Assembly: GCA_012962365.1 (NCBI GenBank) | Contig: DTXR01000422.1 | Location: forward strand, 1-5,732 | Reading direction: 5' to 3' | DNA: 5,732 nucleotides | Origin: Chromatiaceae bacterium | GTDB lineage: Bacteria > Pseudomonadota > Gammaproteobacteria > Chromatiales > Chromatiaceae | Shown: in pieces, positions 1-5,732 of the stretch | How the letters are laid out: each line of letters opens with the position of its first letter | Position numbering within the stretch: the stretch's first letter is position 1 | Program-made: the position numbers and the translations under genes | The notes under the pieces: model-generated | The model's input: only the letters and a program-made list of their open reading frames with translations | What the model was told of the DNA's origin: nothing | Database searches by the model: none

Positions 1-108
1 AATTGGCAGAAAGAACAACCGGAATTATTCAAAAAGAAAGTATATGATCTATCGGGACTTGACAATTTACCATTAAACTTATGGACATCCCAATATACGG
101 CCAGATGA
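1..108 (+). CDS. Possible C-terminal fragment of an unidentified protein, cut by the left edge
   Basis: Reading frame 1 is open from the first base to a TGA at 106-108 and gives 35 residues. They begin N-W-Q-K-E-Q-P-E and end W-T-S-Q-Y-T-A-R, and the start is outside the window. The composition resembles a soluble protein end: a charged, probably helical stretch with a KKK cluster, then SGLDNLPLNLW. I do not recognise the family. It converges on phoQ, with stop codons 88 bp apart. Its DNA is 35% G+C and uses TTA, AGA and CTA codons, unlike the genes to the right, which could mean recent acquisition. A small hairpin surrounds the stop. The call is uncertain because 35 codons is short and an offset minus-strand frame is also open across 1-200. 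Confidence 0.42.
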   Translation, partial: NWQKEQPELFKKKVYDLSGLDNLPLNLWTSQYTAR

Positions 109-116
109 ATATGGCC
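99..116 (+). terminator. Weak hairpin around the stop of the edge ORF
   Basis: GGCCA (99-103) pairs with TGGCC (112-116) around an 8-base loop that contains the TGA stop of the plus-strand fragment. The downstream sequence is TTCCTTCC rather than a clean T run, so this is at best a weak terminator for that gene. It may be chance. Confidence 0.2.
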
Positions 117-168
117 TTCCTTCCAGCACCTGTTCTGCGCCCTGACGGTTGGATTGAACAAAAGGTGC

Positions 169-200
169 GTGATTGTAGCAACAACGTTCTTTACAATCAC
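169..200 (-). terminator. 9-bp inverted repeat at the end of phoQ, candidate terminator
   Basis: GTGATTGTA (169-177) and TACAATCAC (192-200) are perfect inverted copies separated by 14 bases. The right arm covers the phoQ stop codon (199-197). On the minus strand the hairpin is followed about six bases later by CCTTTTGTT, a short T-rich tail. The stem is AT-rich and the tail is not adjacent, so this is not a textbook intrinsic terminator. Its position at the end of an operon facing a possible convergent gene supports a role in transcription ending or 3'-end protection. Confidence 0.4.
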
Positions 201-1579
201 ACGGAAGTAGTGGTTTTGTGTCTCCCGTCGTCTTTGGCGCGGAATGCCTGTTCCCGTGCAGAAAGCCGAATTGTCATAGCCAGTCCTCCCAGCGCAGATT
301 CTGCTGCTTCGAGCCTGCCGCCGTACAACGTGACGATCTCGTTGGCTACCGACAAACCGATGCCCTGACCCGCAACTGACTCATCCGCCCGCTTCCCTCT
401 TTGCAGGAGTTCGTGCCACTGCGATGCGGGAATCCCAGGCCCGTCATCCTCGATCAGCACCTCCAATTCTCCTGTTTCGACAATACTTACCCGAACATGG
501 CTTCTCGCGTACTTGAATGCATTTTCCATCAGGTTTCCAAGCACCTCCATCAGATCAGCTTCATCACCGTGAAAAACGGCTGATGCATTCAAGGATCGGT
601 GGCAATACAGATGTTTATCAGCATAGATTTTTTCAAGGGTATCCAGCAAACGGTTCACGATCGGGGCAACTGCAACCGGCTCCACCAGTGTGGTACGGGC
701 AGCAACCGCAGCCCGGCGCAATTGATGCTGAACGATATGATCCATGCGCTGCAGCTGTTCTGAGGTGACTTCCCTCAGGCGCTCGCAGGGCGTTTCTCTA
801 TCCTGCAATACGGAATTCATATAGGAAAGGGGCGTTTTCAGGCTATGTACGAGGTCATCCAGACTGTTACGATAGCGCTCCTGCACCGATGCGGCATGAT
901 CCAGCAACGCGTTCAGGCTGGAAGTCAATCCCCGCAGCTCTACGGGATAGTTCCCCTGCAAACGATTGACTTGCCCTTCCCTGATAGCCTGCAGATCCGA
1001 CGCCACCCGCCGCAACGGACGCAATCCCCAGCGAAGCACAACTGCCTGCACCACCAACAATACCAGCGCCAAACCACCCAGCCATGCCCACAGGTTCAGG
1101 CGAAACGCGGCGAGTTGCGCATCGAAGGGTTGAACCTGCTCTACGACATTGAAGGTAAAGAACCTGGACTTCCCGGCATCATCCTCCCATTCGACGCCAT
1201 AGGACAAAAGAAAATGACTGTCCTGGCGCTGAAAGTGTGTTTTTCCGGCCCCAGGGGAAGGACTGGCTGGCAGGGGCATGCCAAGGGAGGATCTGGAACG
1301 CCAGAACAGTTTTTGGTCCGAGGTACTCACAAAAGCATACAGGCCGGAATCCAGTCGGGAAAATCGTGGCTCGGGCAGATCCTCTGGCAACAGCATCTGA
1401 CCCTTGGAGTCCACATCCGCCGCCGCGAGCAAGCCATACACGTGAGACTGCAGCTTTTCCTTTAATGCCGTTTCACTGCTTTTTCGAAAAGCCGAATCCA
1501 GCGCCCAGCCTGTGACACCCAAAAAACCGCCAAGCACCAAGGTGGCCACCAGTAGCAGTCGAAGGTGGATGGAACGCAT
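197..1579 (-). CDS. phoQ: PhoQ-like membrane sensor histidine kinase
   Basis: This 460-residue inner-membrane kinase would autophosphorylate on an envelope signal and pass the phosphate to the adjacent PhoP-like regulator. Visible order: membrane segment about 6-27; periplasmic sensor about 28-162; second membrane segment about 163-182; HAMP region with GLRPL from 185; phosphoacceptor H245 in the PhoQ-type box DLVHSLKTPL; N box GNLMENAFKYA from 348 (N349, N353); G1 box EDDGPGIP from 377; G2 box GQGIGLSVA from 404. RYRNSL before the H box and LQRGKR in the ATP lid also resemble enterobacterial PhoQ. The sensor has a short acidic stretch (EWEDD, 130-134) rather than the long acidic patch of E. 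coli PhoQ, so the ligand may differ. A polar tail follows the ATPase domain after about 440. The ATG overlaps the phoP stop (TGATG) and has AACAGG upstream. Confidence 0.9.
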   Translation of the reverse strand: MRSIHLRLLLVATLVLGGFLGVTGWALDSAFRKSSETALKEKLQSHVYGLLAAADVDSKGQMLLPEDLPEPRFSRLDSGLYAFVSTSDQKLFWRSRSSLGMPLPASPSPGAGKTHFQRQDSHFLLSYGVEWEDDAGKSRFFTFNVVEQVQPFDAQLAAFRLNLWAWLGGLALVLLVVQAVVLRWGLRPLRRVASDLQAIREGQVNRLQGNYPVELRGLTSSLNALLDHAASVQERYRNSLDDLVHSLKTPLSYMNSVLQDRETPCERLREVTSEQLQRMDHIVQHQLRRAAVAARTTLVEPVAVAPIVNRLLDTLEKIYADKHLYCHRSLNASAVFHGDEADLMEVLGNLMENAFKYARSHVRVSIVETGELEVLIEDDGPGIPASQWHELLQRGKRADESVAGQGIGLSVANEIVTLYGGRLEAAESALGGLAMTIRLSAREQAFRAKDDGRHKTTTSV

Positions 1580-2262
1580 CAGTTACCTGTTCTGTCCAGT
1601 CTGAAACAATATCCACGCCCTCTCAAGGTCTCGATTGGCTTCCGCTGGTTGTCAGGATCCAGTTTGCGCCGCAGGCGGCTGAGCAACACTTCCAGTACGT
1701 TGCTGTCCCGGTCATAGTCCTGCTCATAGATATGCTCGGTCAGCTCGTTTTTGGAAACCACCTCACCCCCATGCAGCATGAGGTATTCGAGCACCCGATA
1801 CTCATAGGCAGTAAGCGTTACCGCCTGACCCTGCACACTGAGCTGCTGAGCCATGGTGTCCAGGCTGATATCACCGAACTGCAGCACTGGTGTGGACCAG
1901 CCGCCGCTGCGGCGTAAAAGTGCATTGAGACGTGCCAGCAACTCCTCAAACTGAAACGGCTTGACCAAGTAGTCATCTGCACCTGCTTCCAGCCCCTCCA
2001 CCTTCTCCTGCCAGCGCCCTCTCGCCGTCAGGATGAGTATTGGAAAATCCTTGTCCTCTTTCCGCAGAGTCCGAATCACCTCAAGACCGGAAATATCCGG
2101 CAAACCCAGATCGATGACAGCAACATCGATGGGGAACTCCCTTCCCAGGTAGAGGCCATCTGTACCATTTTCTGCCTGATCTACCGCATAACCCTTTCTT
2201 TCAAGCTGGCCGGCCAGTTGTTGCAGCAGCGGGATGTCGTCTTCGATCAAAAGGAGACGCAT
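1579..2262 (-). CDS. phoP: PhoP-like OmpR-family response regulator
   Basis: This 227-residue cytoplasmic transcription factor is probably activated by the neighbouring PhoQ-like kinase. The receiver domain (1-115) has the acidic triad E7-D8-D9, phosphoacceptor D51 in VIDLGLPD, T79 in LTARGRWQ and K101 in LVKPF. The winged-helix domain (about 128-223) contains LTAYEYRVLEYLM, a recognition helix near 188-201 (VLEVLLSRLRRK) and the C-terminal wing TLRGRGYCF. The DLGLPD, LTAR-x-x-WQ-x-KVE and AGADDY blocks closely match PhoP of E. coli and related gammaproteobacteria. The frame stays open upstream to 2406, but the ATG at 2262 is chosen because the protein then begins MRLLLIEDD, the normal receiver start, and because further upstream the frame only overlaps the PepSY gene. 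It follows the PepSY stop by 4 bp and overlaps phoQ by 1 bp. Confidence 0.95.
   Translation of the reverse strand: MRLLLIEDDIPLLQQLAGQLERKGYAVDQAENGTDGLYLGREFPIDVAVIDLGLPDISGLEVIRTLRKEDKDFPILILTARGRWQEKVEGLEAGADDYLVKPFQFEELLARLNALLRRSGGWSTPVLQFGDISLDTMAQQLSVQGQAVTLTAYEYRVLEYLMLHGGEVVSKNELTEHIYEQDYDRDSNVLEVLLSRLRRKLDPDNQRKPIETLRGRGYCFRLDRTGN
1586..1590 (-). promoter_or_regulatory. phoQ ribosome binding site inside the end of phoP
   Basis: ACAGG followed by six bases and ATG lies within the last codons of phoP. With the TGATG stop-start overlap, it supports the ATG at 1579 as the phoQ start and re-initiation by ribosomes leaving phoP. Confidence 0.55.
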
Positions 2263-2277
2263 TCGCCTAACGCCTGC
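2263..2277 (-). promoter_or_regulatory. phoP ribosome binding site overlapping the PepSY stop
   Basis: Read on the minus strand, the sequence before the phoP ATG is AGGCGTTAGGCGA. Two AGG cores lie 10 and 3 bases from the start codon. The nearer one includes the AG of the TAG stop of the PepSY gene, so ribosomes finishing that gene stop on the phoP start site. This supports 2262 as the phoP start and translational coupling. Confidence 0.5.
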
Positions 2278-2575
2278 GCCTGAGAATATCGCCGGTAGCG
2301 GGGTCCACCCTGAAACGACGCACTTTTCCGTTTCCCGTGAGCACCCGGATACGGTACTCCGAGTCCATCTCATCCGCTGACAGGATACGGCCGCCTGTCT
2401 GTTCACGAACCCGGTTTACCACGTCATCCAGGCTCAGATAGGTTGCCCTGTCGCTGAAATGGCTCATTTCAGCCTCTCGCTTCTTGAGGTGTTTCCCCGC
2501 TTTTTCACCGGCAACGGTATTTGCATACCAGCTGCTGATCAAAATTAAGAGCAGTAGTTTTCGGGCGACAGACAT
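2267..2575 (-). CDS. Small exported PepSY-domain protein, first gene of the phoPQ-like operon
   Basis: From the ATG at 2575 this gives 102 residues. Residues 1-23 look like a signal peptide (MSVARK, then a leucine/isoleucine core, then ANTVAG). A charged linker (about 24-43) follows, then a single PepSY domain (about 46-102): YLSLDDVVNRV, GGRILSADEM, YRIRVLTGNGKVRRFRVD, DPATGDIL. It should therefore be periplasmic. PepSY domains are often linked to inhibition of proteases or to modulation of sensors; a role as accessory to the PhoQ-like kinase is inference from position. The frame extends to 2671, but this start gives a proper signal peptide and has AACAGG eight bases upstream. ATG 2599 is a possible alternative (110 residues). 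The last five residues are DILRRRR-like and strongly basic. Its stop is 4 bp from phoP. Confidence 0.82.
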   Translation of the reverse strand: MSVARKLLLLILISSWYANTVAGEKAGKHLKKREAEMSHFSDRATYLSLDDVVNRVREQTGGRILSADEMDSEYRIRVLTGNGKVRRFRVDPATGDILRRRR

Positions 2576-2583
2576 CTTGAGAA

Positions 2584-2589
2584 CCTGTT
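2584..2589 (-). promoter_or_regulatory. Ribosome binding site of the PepSY gene
   Basis: AACAGG lies with its AGG eight bases before the ATG at 2575 and decides this start over those at 2599 and 2671, which have weaker upstream sequences. It sits within the inverted repeat AGAAC-AG-GTTCT (2580-2591), which could partly hide it in the transcript. Confidence 0.5.
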
Positions 2590-2642
2590 CTTGAACCATC
2601 GAGATCCGGATTGGTAATTGCGCTGTGTCAGGATCAAATACC

Positions 2643-2671
2643 ATCCTAACCTGTAGCACAGTGCAGATCAA
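2643..2671 (-). promoter_or_regulatory. Candidate sigma70 promoter of the PepSY-phoP-phoQ operon
   Basis: On the minus strand TTGATC (2671-2666, four of six consensus bases) and TAGGAT (2648-2643, four of six) are separated by 17 bases. A start near 2636 would leave about 60 bases of leader before the PepSY ATG. The spacer contains a short palindrome GCAC-A-GTGC (2656-2664). The match is moderate, but it is the best-spaced pair I found in the only gap upstream of this operon. Confidence 0.42.
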
Positions 2672-2687
2672 AATAGCAGGAGAACGC

Positions 2688-2704
2688 TTAACCCCCGCTG
2701 AACG
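2688..2704 (-). promoter_or_regulatory. Direct repeat resembling a PhoP box
   Basis: Read on the minus strand, CGTTCA (2704-2699), five bases, then GGTTAA (2693-2688) form a direct repeat with an 11-bp period. The known PhoP box is (T/G)GTTTA-N5-(T/G)GTTTA, so spacing and orientation agree while each half differs by one or two bases. It lies 16 bases upstream of the candidate -35 element, consistent with autoregulation. It is short enough to be chance. Confidence 0.35.
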
Positions 2705-2723
2705 GGAGAAAGCAGGGAGCCGG

Positions 2724-2737
2724 ACGCCACTTGGCGT
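2724..2737 (-). terminator. Small hairpin just after nuoN
   Basis: ACGCC (2724-2728) and GGCGT (2733-2737) form a 5-bp stem with a 4-base loop, three bases past the nuoN stop. No T run follows on the minus strand. A second short hairpin, CCCG/CGGG at 2694-2697 and 2703-2706, lies further on. These may weakly slow or end the nuo transcript, but I see no convincing intrinsic terminator, so read-through into the PepSY operon is possible. Confidence 0.25.
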
Positions 2738-2740
2738 TTA

Positions 2741-4195
2741 TTACAAGGCGGTGATCGCAGCTTGGCACACGGCCAGCAGAGAGGCAGGAAAAATACCGTA
2801 GTAAAGCATGGCGAGGCCATTCACGGAAATGGCCATGCGTGCATCCACATTGGCGATCACAGGCGCCTTGGAAATGGGCTGGTCAAAATAGATGACCTTG
2901 ATTACACGCAGGTAATAGAAAGCGCCAATCACGGAGAAGAACACGGCAACCAGCGCCAACCACAGCAGATTGGCGTTCACCAGGGCATCGAGCACGAACA
3001 ACTTCGCAAAGAAGCCCACGGTCGGCGGTACGCCAGCCATGGAGAACATGATCAGCATCATCATAGCCGCCAGCCAGGGGCTGCGCTTGTTCAGACCCTT
3101 GAGATCATGCAGGGTTTCAGCTTCCACACCTTTGCGGCTGAGTATAGCCAACAATCCAAAGCCTCCCACTGCTGTCAGCGCATATACGATCGTATAGAAC
3201 ATGGAGGCGGTGTAACCTTTTTCGGCGCCGGCCAGCAACCCCAGAAAGATGAAACCCACATGAGAAATAGTCGAATAAGCCAGCATACGCTTGATGTTGT
3301 CCTGAACCAGCGCCACGATATTGCCCAATGCCATGGACAGCACAGCAAGGATAATCAACATGCCCTGCCAGCCCTGTGGACCCATTTCCGGTCCCAAACC
3401 ACCCATCCCCTGAGCAAGAATGCGCATGGCCATGGCAAAGGCGGCAATCTTGGGCACGCTGCCCAGAAAAGCGGTGACCACCACAGGAGCGCCCTGGTAA
3501 ACATCCGGTGCCCACATGTGGAATGGCACGGCGCCAAACTTGAATGCAATGCCGATGAGCACGAATACCAAGCCAAATGTCAGTACGGTCTGATCTGCAT
3601 GTCCACTCGCGATGGCTTTGGAAACACCGGCAAAATCCAGCATACCCGTAGCGCCATAGATCATGGAAATGCCATACAGCAGCATGCCGGATGCCAGGGC
3701 GCCCAGTACGAAATATTTCATGGCGGCTTCCGAACCGCGTTTTGAGTCCCCGTCGAACGCCACCAGGGCATATAAGCTCAGTGCCAGTAATTCAAGTCCG
3801 AGATACAGCGTCAGGAAACTGGCCGCAGAGACCATGATCATCATACCCAGGATCGCCAGCATACCCAGTACATAGAACTCGCCCTTGAACAGGTTGCGCT
3901 CTGTGAGGTAACGGCGGGAATAAATGAAAGCAAATATGCCTACGCTCAGAAGCGCCACTTTCAGGACACTGCCCATGGCATCGACGACATAACTGCCGTG
4001 CATGACGACCCGGCTGCTGTCATCCCCCCACAGGACGGCAGCGATGGTGGCTGTCAAGGCAGCCAGGGACAAACCATAGGTGAACAGGCGCTTGTTCTGG
4101 TCGAGGAACAGATCGATGATCAGAATGACCGCGATCGCGGAGAGCAGCACGATCTCAGGGAGCAGTGACAGCAATGTTGAAGCGTTAAAATCCAT
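2741..4195 (-). CDS. nuoN: NADH-quinone oxidoreductase subunit N (complex I)
   Basis: NuoN is one of three Mrp-antiporter-like subunits in the membrane arm of complex I and moves protons across the inner membrane as electrons pass from NADH to quinone. The protein has 484 residues, close to the 485 of E. coli, and is hydrophobic throughout, consistent with about 14 membrane helices. Residues matching the known proton-path positions are present: E135 in YLGLELLALS, K219 in GIAFKFGAVPFHMW, K249 in VPKIAAF and K398 in GFFAKLF. APDVYQGAP (229-237) and LAYSTISHVGF (305-315) are family signatures. No frameshift or missing segment is seen. The start is 15 bp after the nuoM stop with an AGG eight bases upstream. 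It appears to be the last gene of the nuo operon, since a promoter-like gap and unrelated signalling genes follow. Confidence 0.97.
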   Translation of the reverse strand: MDFNASTLLSLLPEIVLLSAIAVILIIDLFLDQNKRLFTYGLSLAALTATIAAVLWGDDSSRVVMHGSYVVDAMGSVLKVALLSVGIFAFIYSRRYLTERNLFKGEFYVLGMLAILGMMIMVSAASFLTLYLGLELLALSLYALVAFDGDSKRGSEAAMKYFVLGALASGMLLYGISMIYGATGMLDFAGVSKAIASGHADQTVLTFGLVFVLIGIAFKFGAVPFHMWAPDVYQGAPVVVTAFLGSVPKIAAFAMAMRILAQGMGGLGPEMGPQGWQGMLIILAVLSMALGNIVALVQDNIKRMLAYSTISHVGFIFLGLLAGAEKGYTASMFYTIVYALTAVGGFGLLAILSRKGVEAETLHDLKGLNKRSPWLAAMMMLIMFSMAGVPPTVGFFAKLFVLDALVNANLLWLALVAVFFSVIGAFYYLRVIKVIYFDQPISKAPVIANVDARMAISVNGLAMLYYGIFPASLLAVCQAAITAL

Positions 4196-4207
4196 CAGGT
4201 TTACCTG
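4196..4207 (-). promoter_or_regulatory. nuoN ribosome binding site within a small inverted repeat
   Basis: The nuoM-nuoN gap contains CAGGT-AA-ACCTG on the minus strand immediately before the nuoN ATG. Its AGG core, eight bases from the ATG, is the expected ribosome binding site and could pair with the CCT of the right arm. Ribosomes ending nuoM would open it. Confidence 0.4.
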
Positions 4208-4210
4208 AAG

Positions 4211-5732
4211 TTACAGTTTCGGAACAGCGATATGATTGACCAGATTGGTAATGGACGCATCCATGACCTGTATCAGCGGTTCGGGCCACAGACCCAGCAC
4301 CAGCACGGCAATCGCCAAGGATGCCAGCACCAGAGCCTCGCGCTTGTTGATATCCTGCAGGGCGGCCACCTTATCGTTGGCAATTTCGCCAAAAACGACC
4401 CGCTTGACCATCCACAGCGTATACGCCGCACCGATTATCAGTGTGGTTGCTGCAAGGAAGGCAAACCAGAAATCCGCTCGGAAGCTGGCCAGAATCACCA
4501 TGAATTCCCCAACAAACCCTGACGTACCGGGCAGTCCGGCATTGGCCATGGCAAAGAACACCATGAACGCCGCAAACCAGGGCATGGTATTCACCACGCC
4601 GCCATAATCGGCAATCTCGCGGCTGTGCATCCTGTCATAGAGCACACCGACACACAGGAACATGGCGGCGGATATGAAACCGTGTGACACCATCTGCACC
4701 ATGCCTCCCTGCATGCCCAGGATCACTCCATTGCTCACCTCGGGCTTGGCCATGATGATGAAGGCAATGAAAAAACCCAGGGTGACAAAGCCCATGTGTG
4801 CGATGGAAGAATAAGCGATGAGCTTTTTCATGTCCCTTTGCACCAGAGCCACAAAGCCGATATAGACCACGGCAATCAGGGACATGCCGATGATCAGCCA
4901 GTCCAGTTCCTTGCTGGCATCGGGGGTGATGGGCAGACTGAAACGCAGGAAACCGTAACCACCGATTTTCAGCATGATGGCCGCCAGGATCACGGAACCA
5001 CCCGTAGGCGCTTCCACATGCGCATCAGGCAGCCAGGTATGTACCGGCCACATGGGTACCTTCACCGCAAAGGCGGCAAGGAAAGCCAGGAAGATGAGTA
5101 TCTGCTCGGTCAGACCCAGTTTGAGAGTATGGAAGCCCAAGATATCCATGCTACCTGATTGGAAATACATGTAGATCAGGGCCACTAGCATGAACACGGA
5201 ACCGAGAAAGGTGTACAGAAAAAACTTGATGGTGGCATACACCCGGTTCGGGCCACCCCAGATACCGATGATCAGGAACATGGGAATCAGCATGGCTTCC
5301 CAGAATACATAGAACAACATGGCATCCAGCGCAGCGAACACACCCACCATGACACCTTCCATCATCAGGAAGGCCGCCATGTACTGGGAAGGCTTGTATT
5401 GAATCACTTGCCAGCCTGCGATAACCACCAGGATCGTAATGAAGGTGGTCAGGATGATCAGGGGCATGGATATGCCATCAATACCAAGGTGGTAATTGAC
5501 CTTGAATGCCTCTATCCAGGGAATGTTTTCCTGAAATTGCATAGCAGCGGTGTTGGTGTCGAATCCTGTAAAGAGCAGCAGGCTGAGCAGGAACGTCAGA
5601 ACAGCCACAACCAGCGCCAACCAGCGGCTGACATTGGGTGCCTTGTCTCCGCTGAACGCCACCAATAGGCCACCCAGGACAGGCAACCAGATAACTGCAC
5701 TCAAAATTGGCCAATCTGCACTCAGTATCTTC
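4211..5732 (-). CDS. nuoM: NADH-quinone oxidoreductase subunit M (complex I), 5' end beyond the window
   Basis: NuoM is an antiporter-like proton-pumping subunit of the complex I membrane arm, next to NuoN and NuoL. The frame is open to the right edge; the codons before the TTG at 5704 read K-I-L-S-A-D-W-P-I, so about 506 residues are visible against 509 in E. coli. The TTG is probably internal, and the true start lies at or just past the edge. Numbering from that TTG, the key charged residues are present: E136 in FYVFWEAMLIP, K215 in FAVKVPMWPVH, K246 in IMLKIGGYG and E400 in FVGEFM. The WLPDAHVEAPTGGS (224-237) and LIAYSSIAHMGF (295-306) signatures are intact. No lesion is seen. It is followed after 15 bp by nuoN, as in other nuo operons. 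Confidence 0.97.
   Translation of the reverse strand, partial: KILSADWPILSAVIWLPVLGGLLVAFSGDKAPNVSRWLALVVAVLTFLLSLLLFTGFDTNTAAMQFQENIPWIEAFKVNYHLGIDGISMPLIILTTFITILVVIAGWQVIQYKPSQYMAAFLMMEGVMVGVFAALDAMLFYVFWEAMLIPMFLIIGIWGGPNRVYATIKFFLYTFLGSVFMLVALIYMYFQSGSMDILGFHTLKLGLTEQILIFLAFLAAFAVKVPMWPVHTWLPDAHVEAPTGGSVILAAIMLKIGGYGFLRFSLPITPDASKELDWLIIGMSLIAVVYIGFVALVQRDMKKLIAYSSIAHMGFVTLGFFIAFIIMAKPEVSNGVILGMQGGMVQMVSHGFISAAMFLCVGVLYDRMHSREIADYGGVVNTMPWFAAFMVFFAMANAGLPGTSGFVGEFMVILASFRADFWFAFLAATTLIIGAAYTLWMVKRVVFGEIANDKVAALQDINKREALVLASLAIAVLVLGLWPEPLIQVMDASITNLVNHIAVPKL

Larger units (their letters stand above)
2576..2740. other. 165-bp intergenic region between nuoN and the PepSY gene
   Basis: This is the only sizeable non-coding gap in the window. 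In minus-strand order it holds the post-nuoN hairpin, the candidate PhoP-like box, the candidate promoter, and the leader with the ribosome binding site. I see no conserved short ORF and no riboswitch. DUF2818, the small gene that often follows nuoN in betaproteobacteria, is absent. Confidence 0.7.

Noticed and set aside
1..200. Minus-strand frame open from a GTG at 200 to the left edge (about 66 codons), offset from phoQ
   Set aside because: It has no ribosome binding site before the GTG, and its Cys/His/Trp-scattered composition looks less protein-like than the plus-strand frame. Too little sequence is visible to exclude it fully.
845..1465. 206-codon plus-strand ORF antisense to phoQ
   Set aside because: It lies entirely within phoQ, has low-complexity Gln/His-rich composition and no recognisable domain; it is an antisense shadow.
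2263..2406. Upstream extension of the phoP frame by 48 codons
   Set aside because: The extension overlaps the PepSY gene in another frame and lacks receiver-domain character; the family starts at the MRLLLIEDD methionine.
2656..2664. Palindrome GCAC-A-GTGC between the -35 and -10 elements
   Set aside because: Four-base arms are expected by chance, and OmpR-family regulators bind direct repeats, so I do not call it an operator.
2576..2671. Upstream extension of the PepSY frame to the start at 2671
   Set aside because: It would bury the signal peptide behind 32 residues and cover the candidate promoter. The ATG at 2575 has the better ribosome binding site, though 2599 cannot be ruled out.
2632..2672. 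TTTGATC present twice, 34 bp apart, in the promoter region
   Set aside because: It is only 7 bp and AT-rich, and one copy is explained by the -35 element; it is likely chance.
2762..3745. 327-codon plus-strand ORF antisense to nuoN, rich in His and Gln
   Set aside because: It is the complement of a hydrophobic membrane gene: Met and Ile codons read as His, Asp and Tyr on the other strand. It has no family resemblance, and nuoN is unmistakable.
4236..5668. Several plus-strand ORFs of 60-120 codons antisense to nuoM
   Set aside because: All lie inside intact nuoM, overlap each other, and show only shadow composition.

Overview
The window looks like chromosomal DNA from a free-living, non-enteric gammaproteobacterium. 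This is inferred from the nuoM-nuoN order at the end of a complex I operon followed by a PhoP/PhoQ-like two-component operon. I see no marker that fixes the genus. All five confidently called genes lie on the minus strand, so transcription runs from the right edge to the left.

Positions 2741-5732 hold the end of a respiratory complex I (NADH:quinone oxidoreductase) operon: nuoM, whose start lies just beyond the right edge, and complete nuoN, separated by 15 bp. Both encode proton-pumping, antiporter-like membrane subunits and keep the charged intramembrane residues expected of working subunits.

Positions 2576-2740 are a 165-bp non-coding gap with small hairpins after nuoN, a plausible sigma70 promoter, and an 11-bp-period direct repeat resembling a PhoP box. 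Positions 197-2575 are a compact three-gene signalling operon: a small exported PepSY-domain protein, a PhoP-like OmpR-family response regulator and a PhoQ-like sensor kinase. The genes are separated by 4 bp and then overlap by 1 bp, so they are probably made together. The likely scheme is that PhoQ senses an envelope signal and phosphorylates PhoP, which may control its own operon through the repeat, with the PepSY protein as a periplasmic accessory.

Positions 1-196 are different. The first 108 bases are AT-rich (38 of 108 are G or C, 35%) and contain what may be the last 35 codons of an unidentified convergent plus-strand gene. A 9-bp perfect inverted repeat straddles the phoQ stop codon and may act as a terminator. 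I found no tRNA, rRNA, CRISPR array, insertion sequence or other obvious mobile element, and no clear undescribed system. The best leads are the PepSY-PhoP-PhoQ unit with its candidate box and the AT-rich edge fragment.
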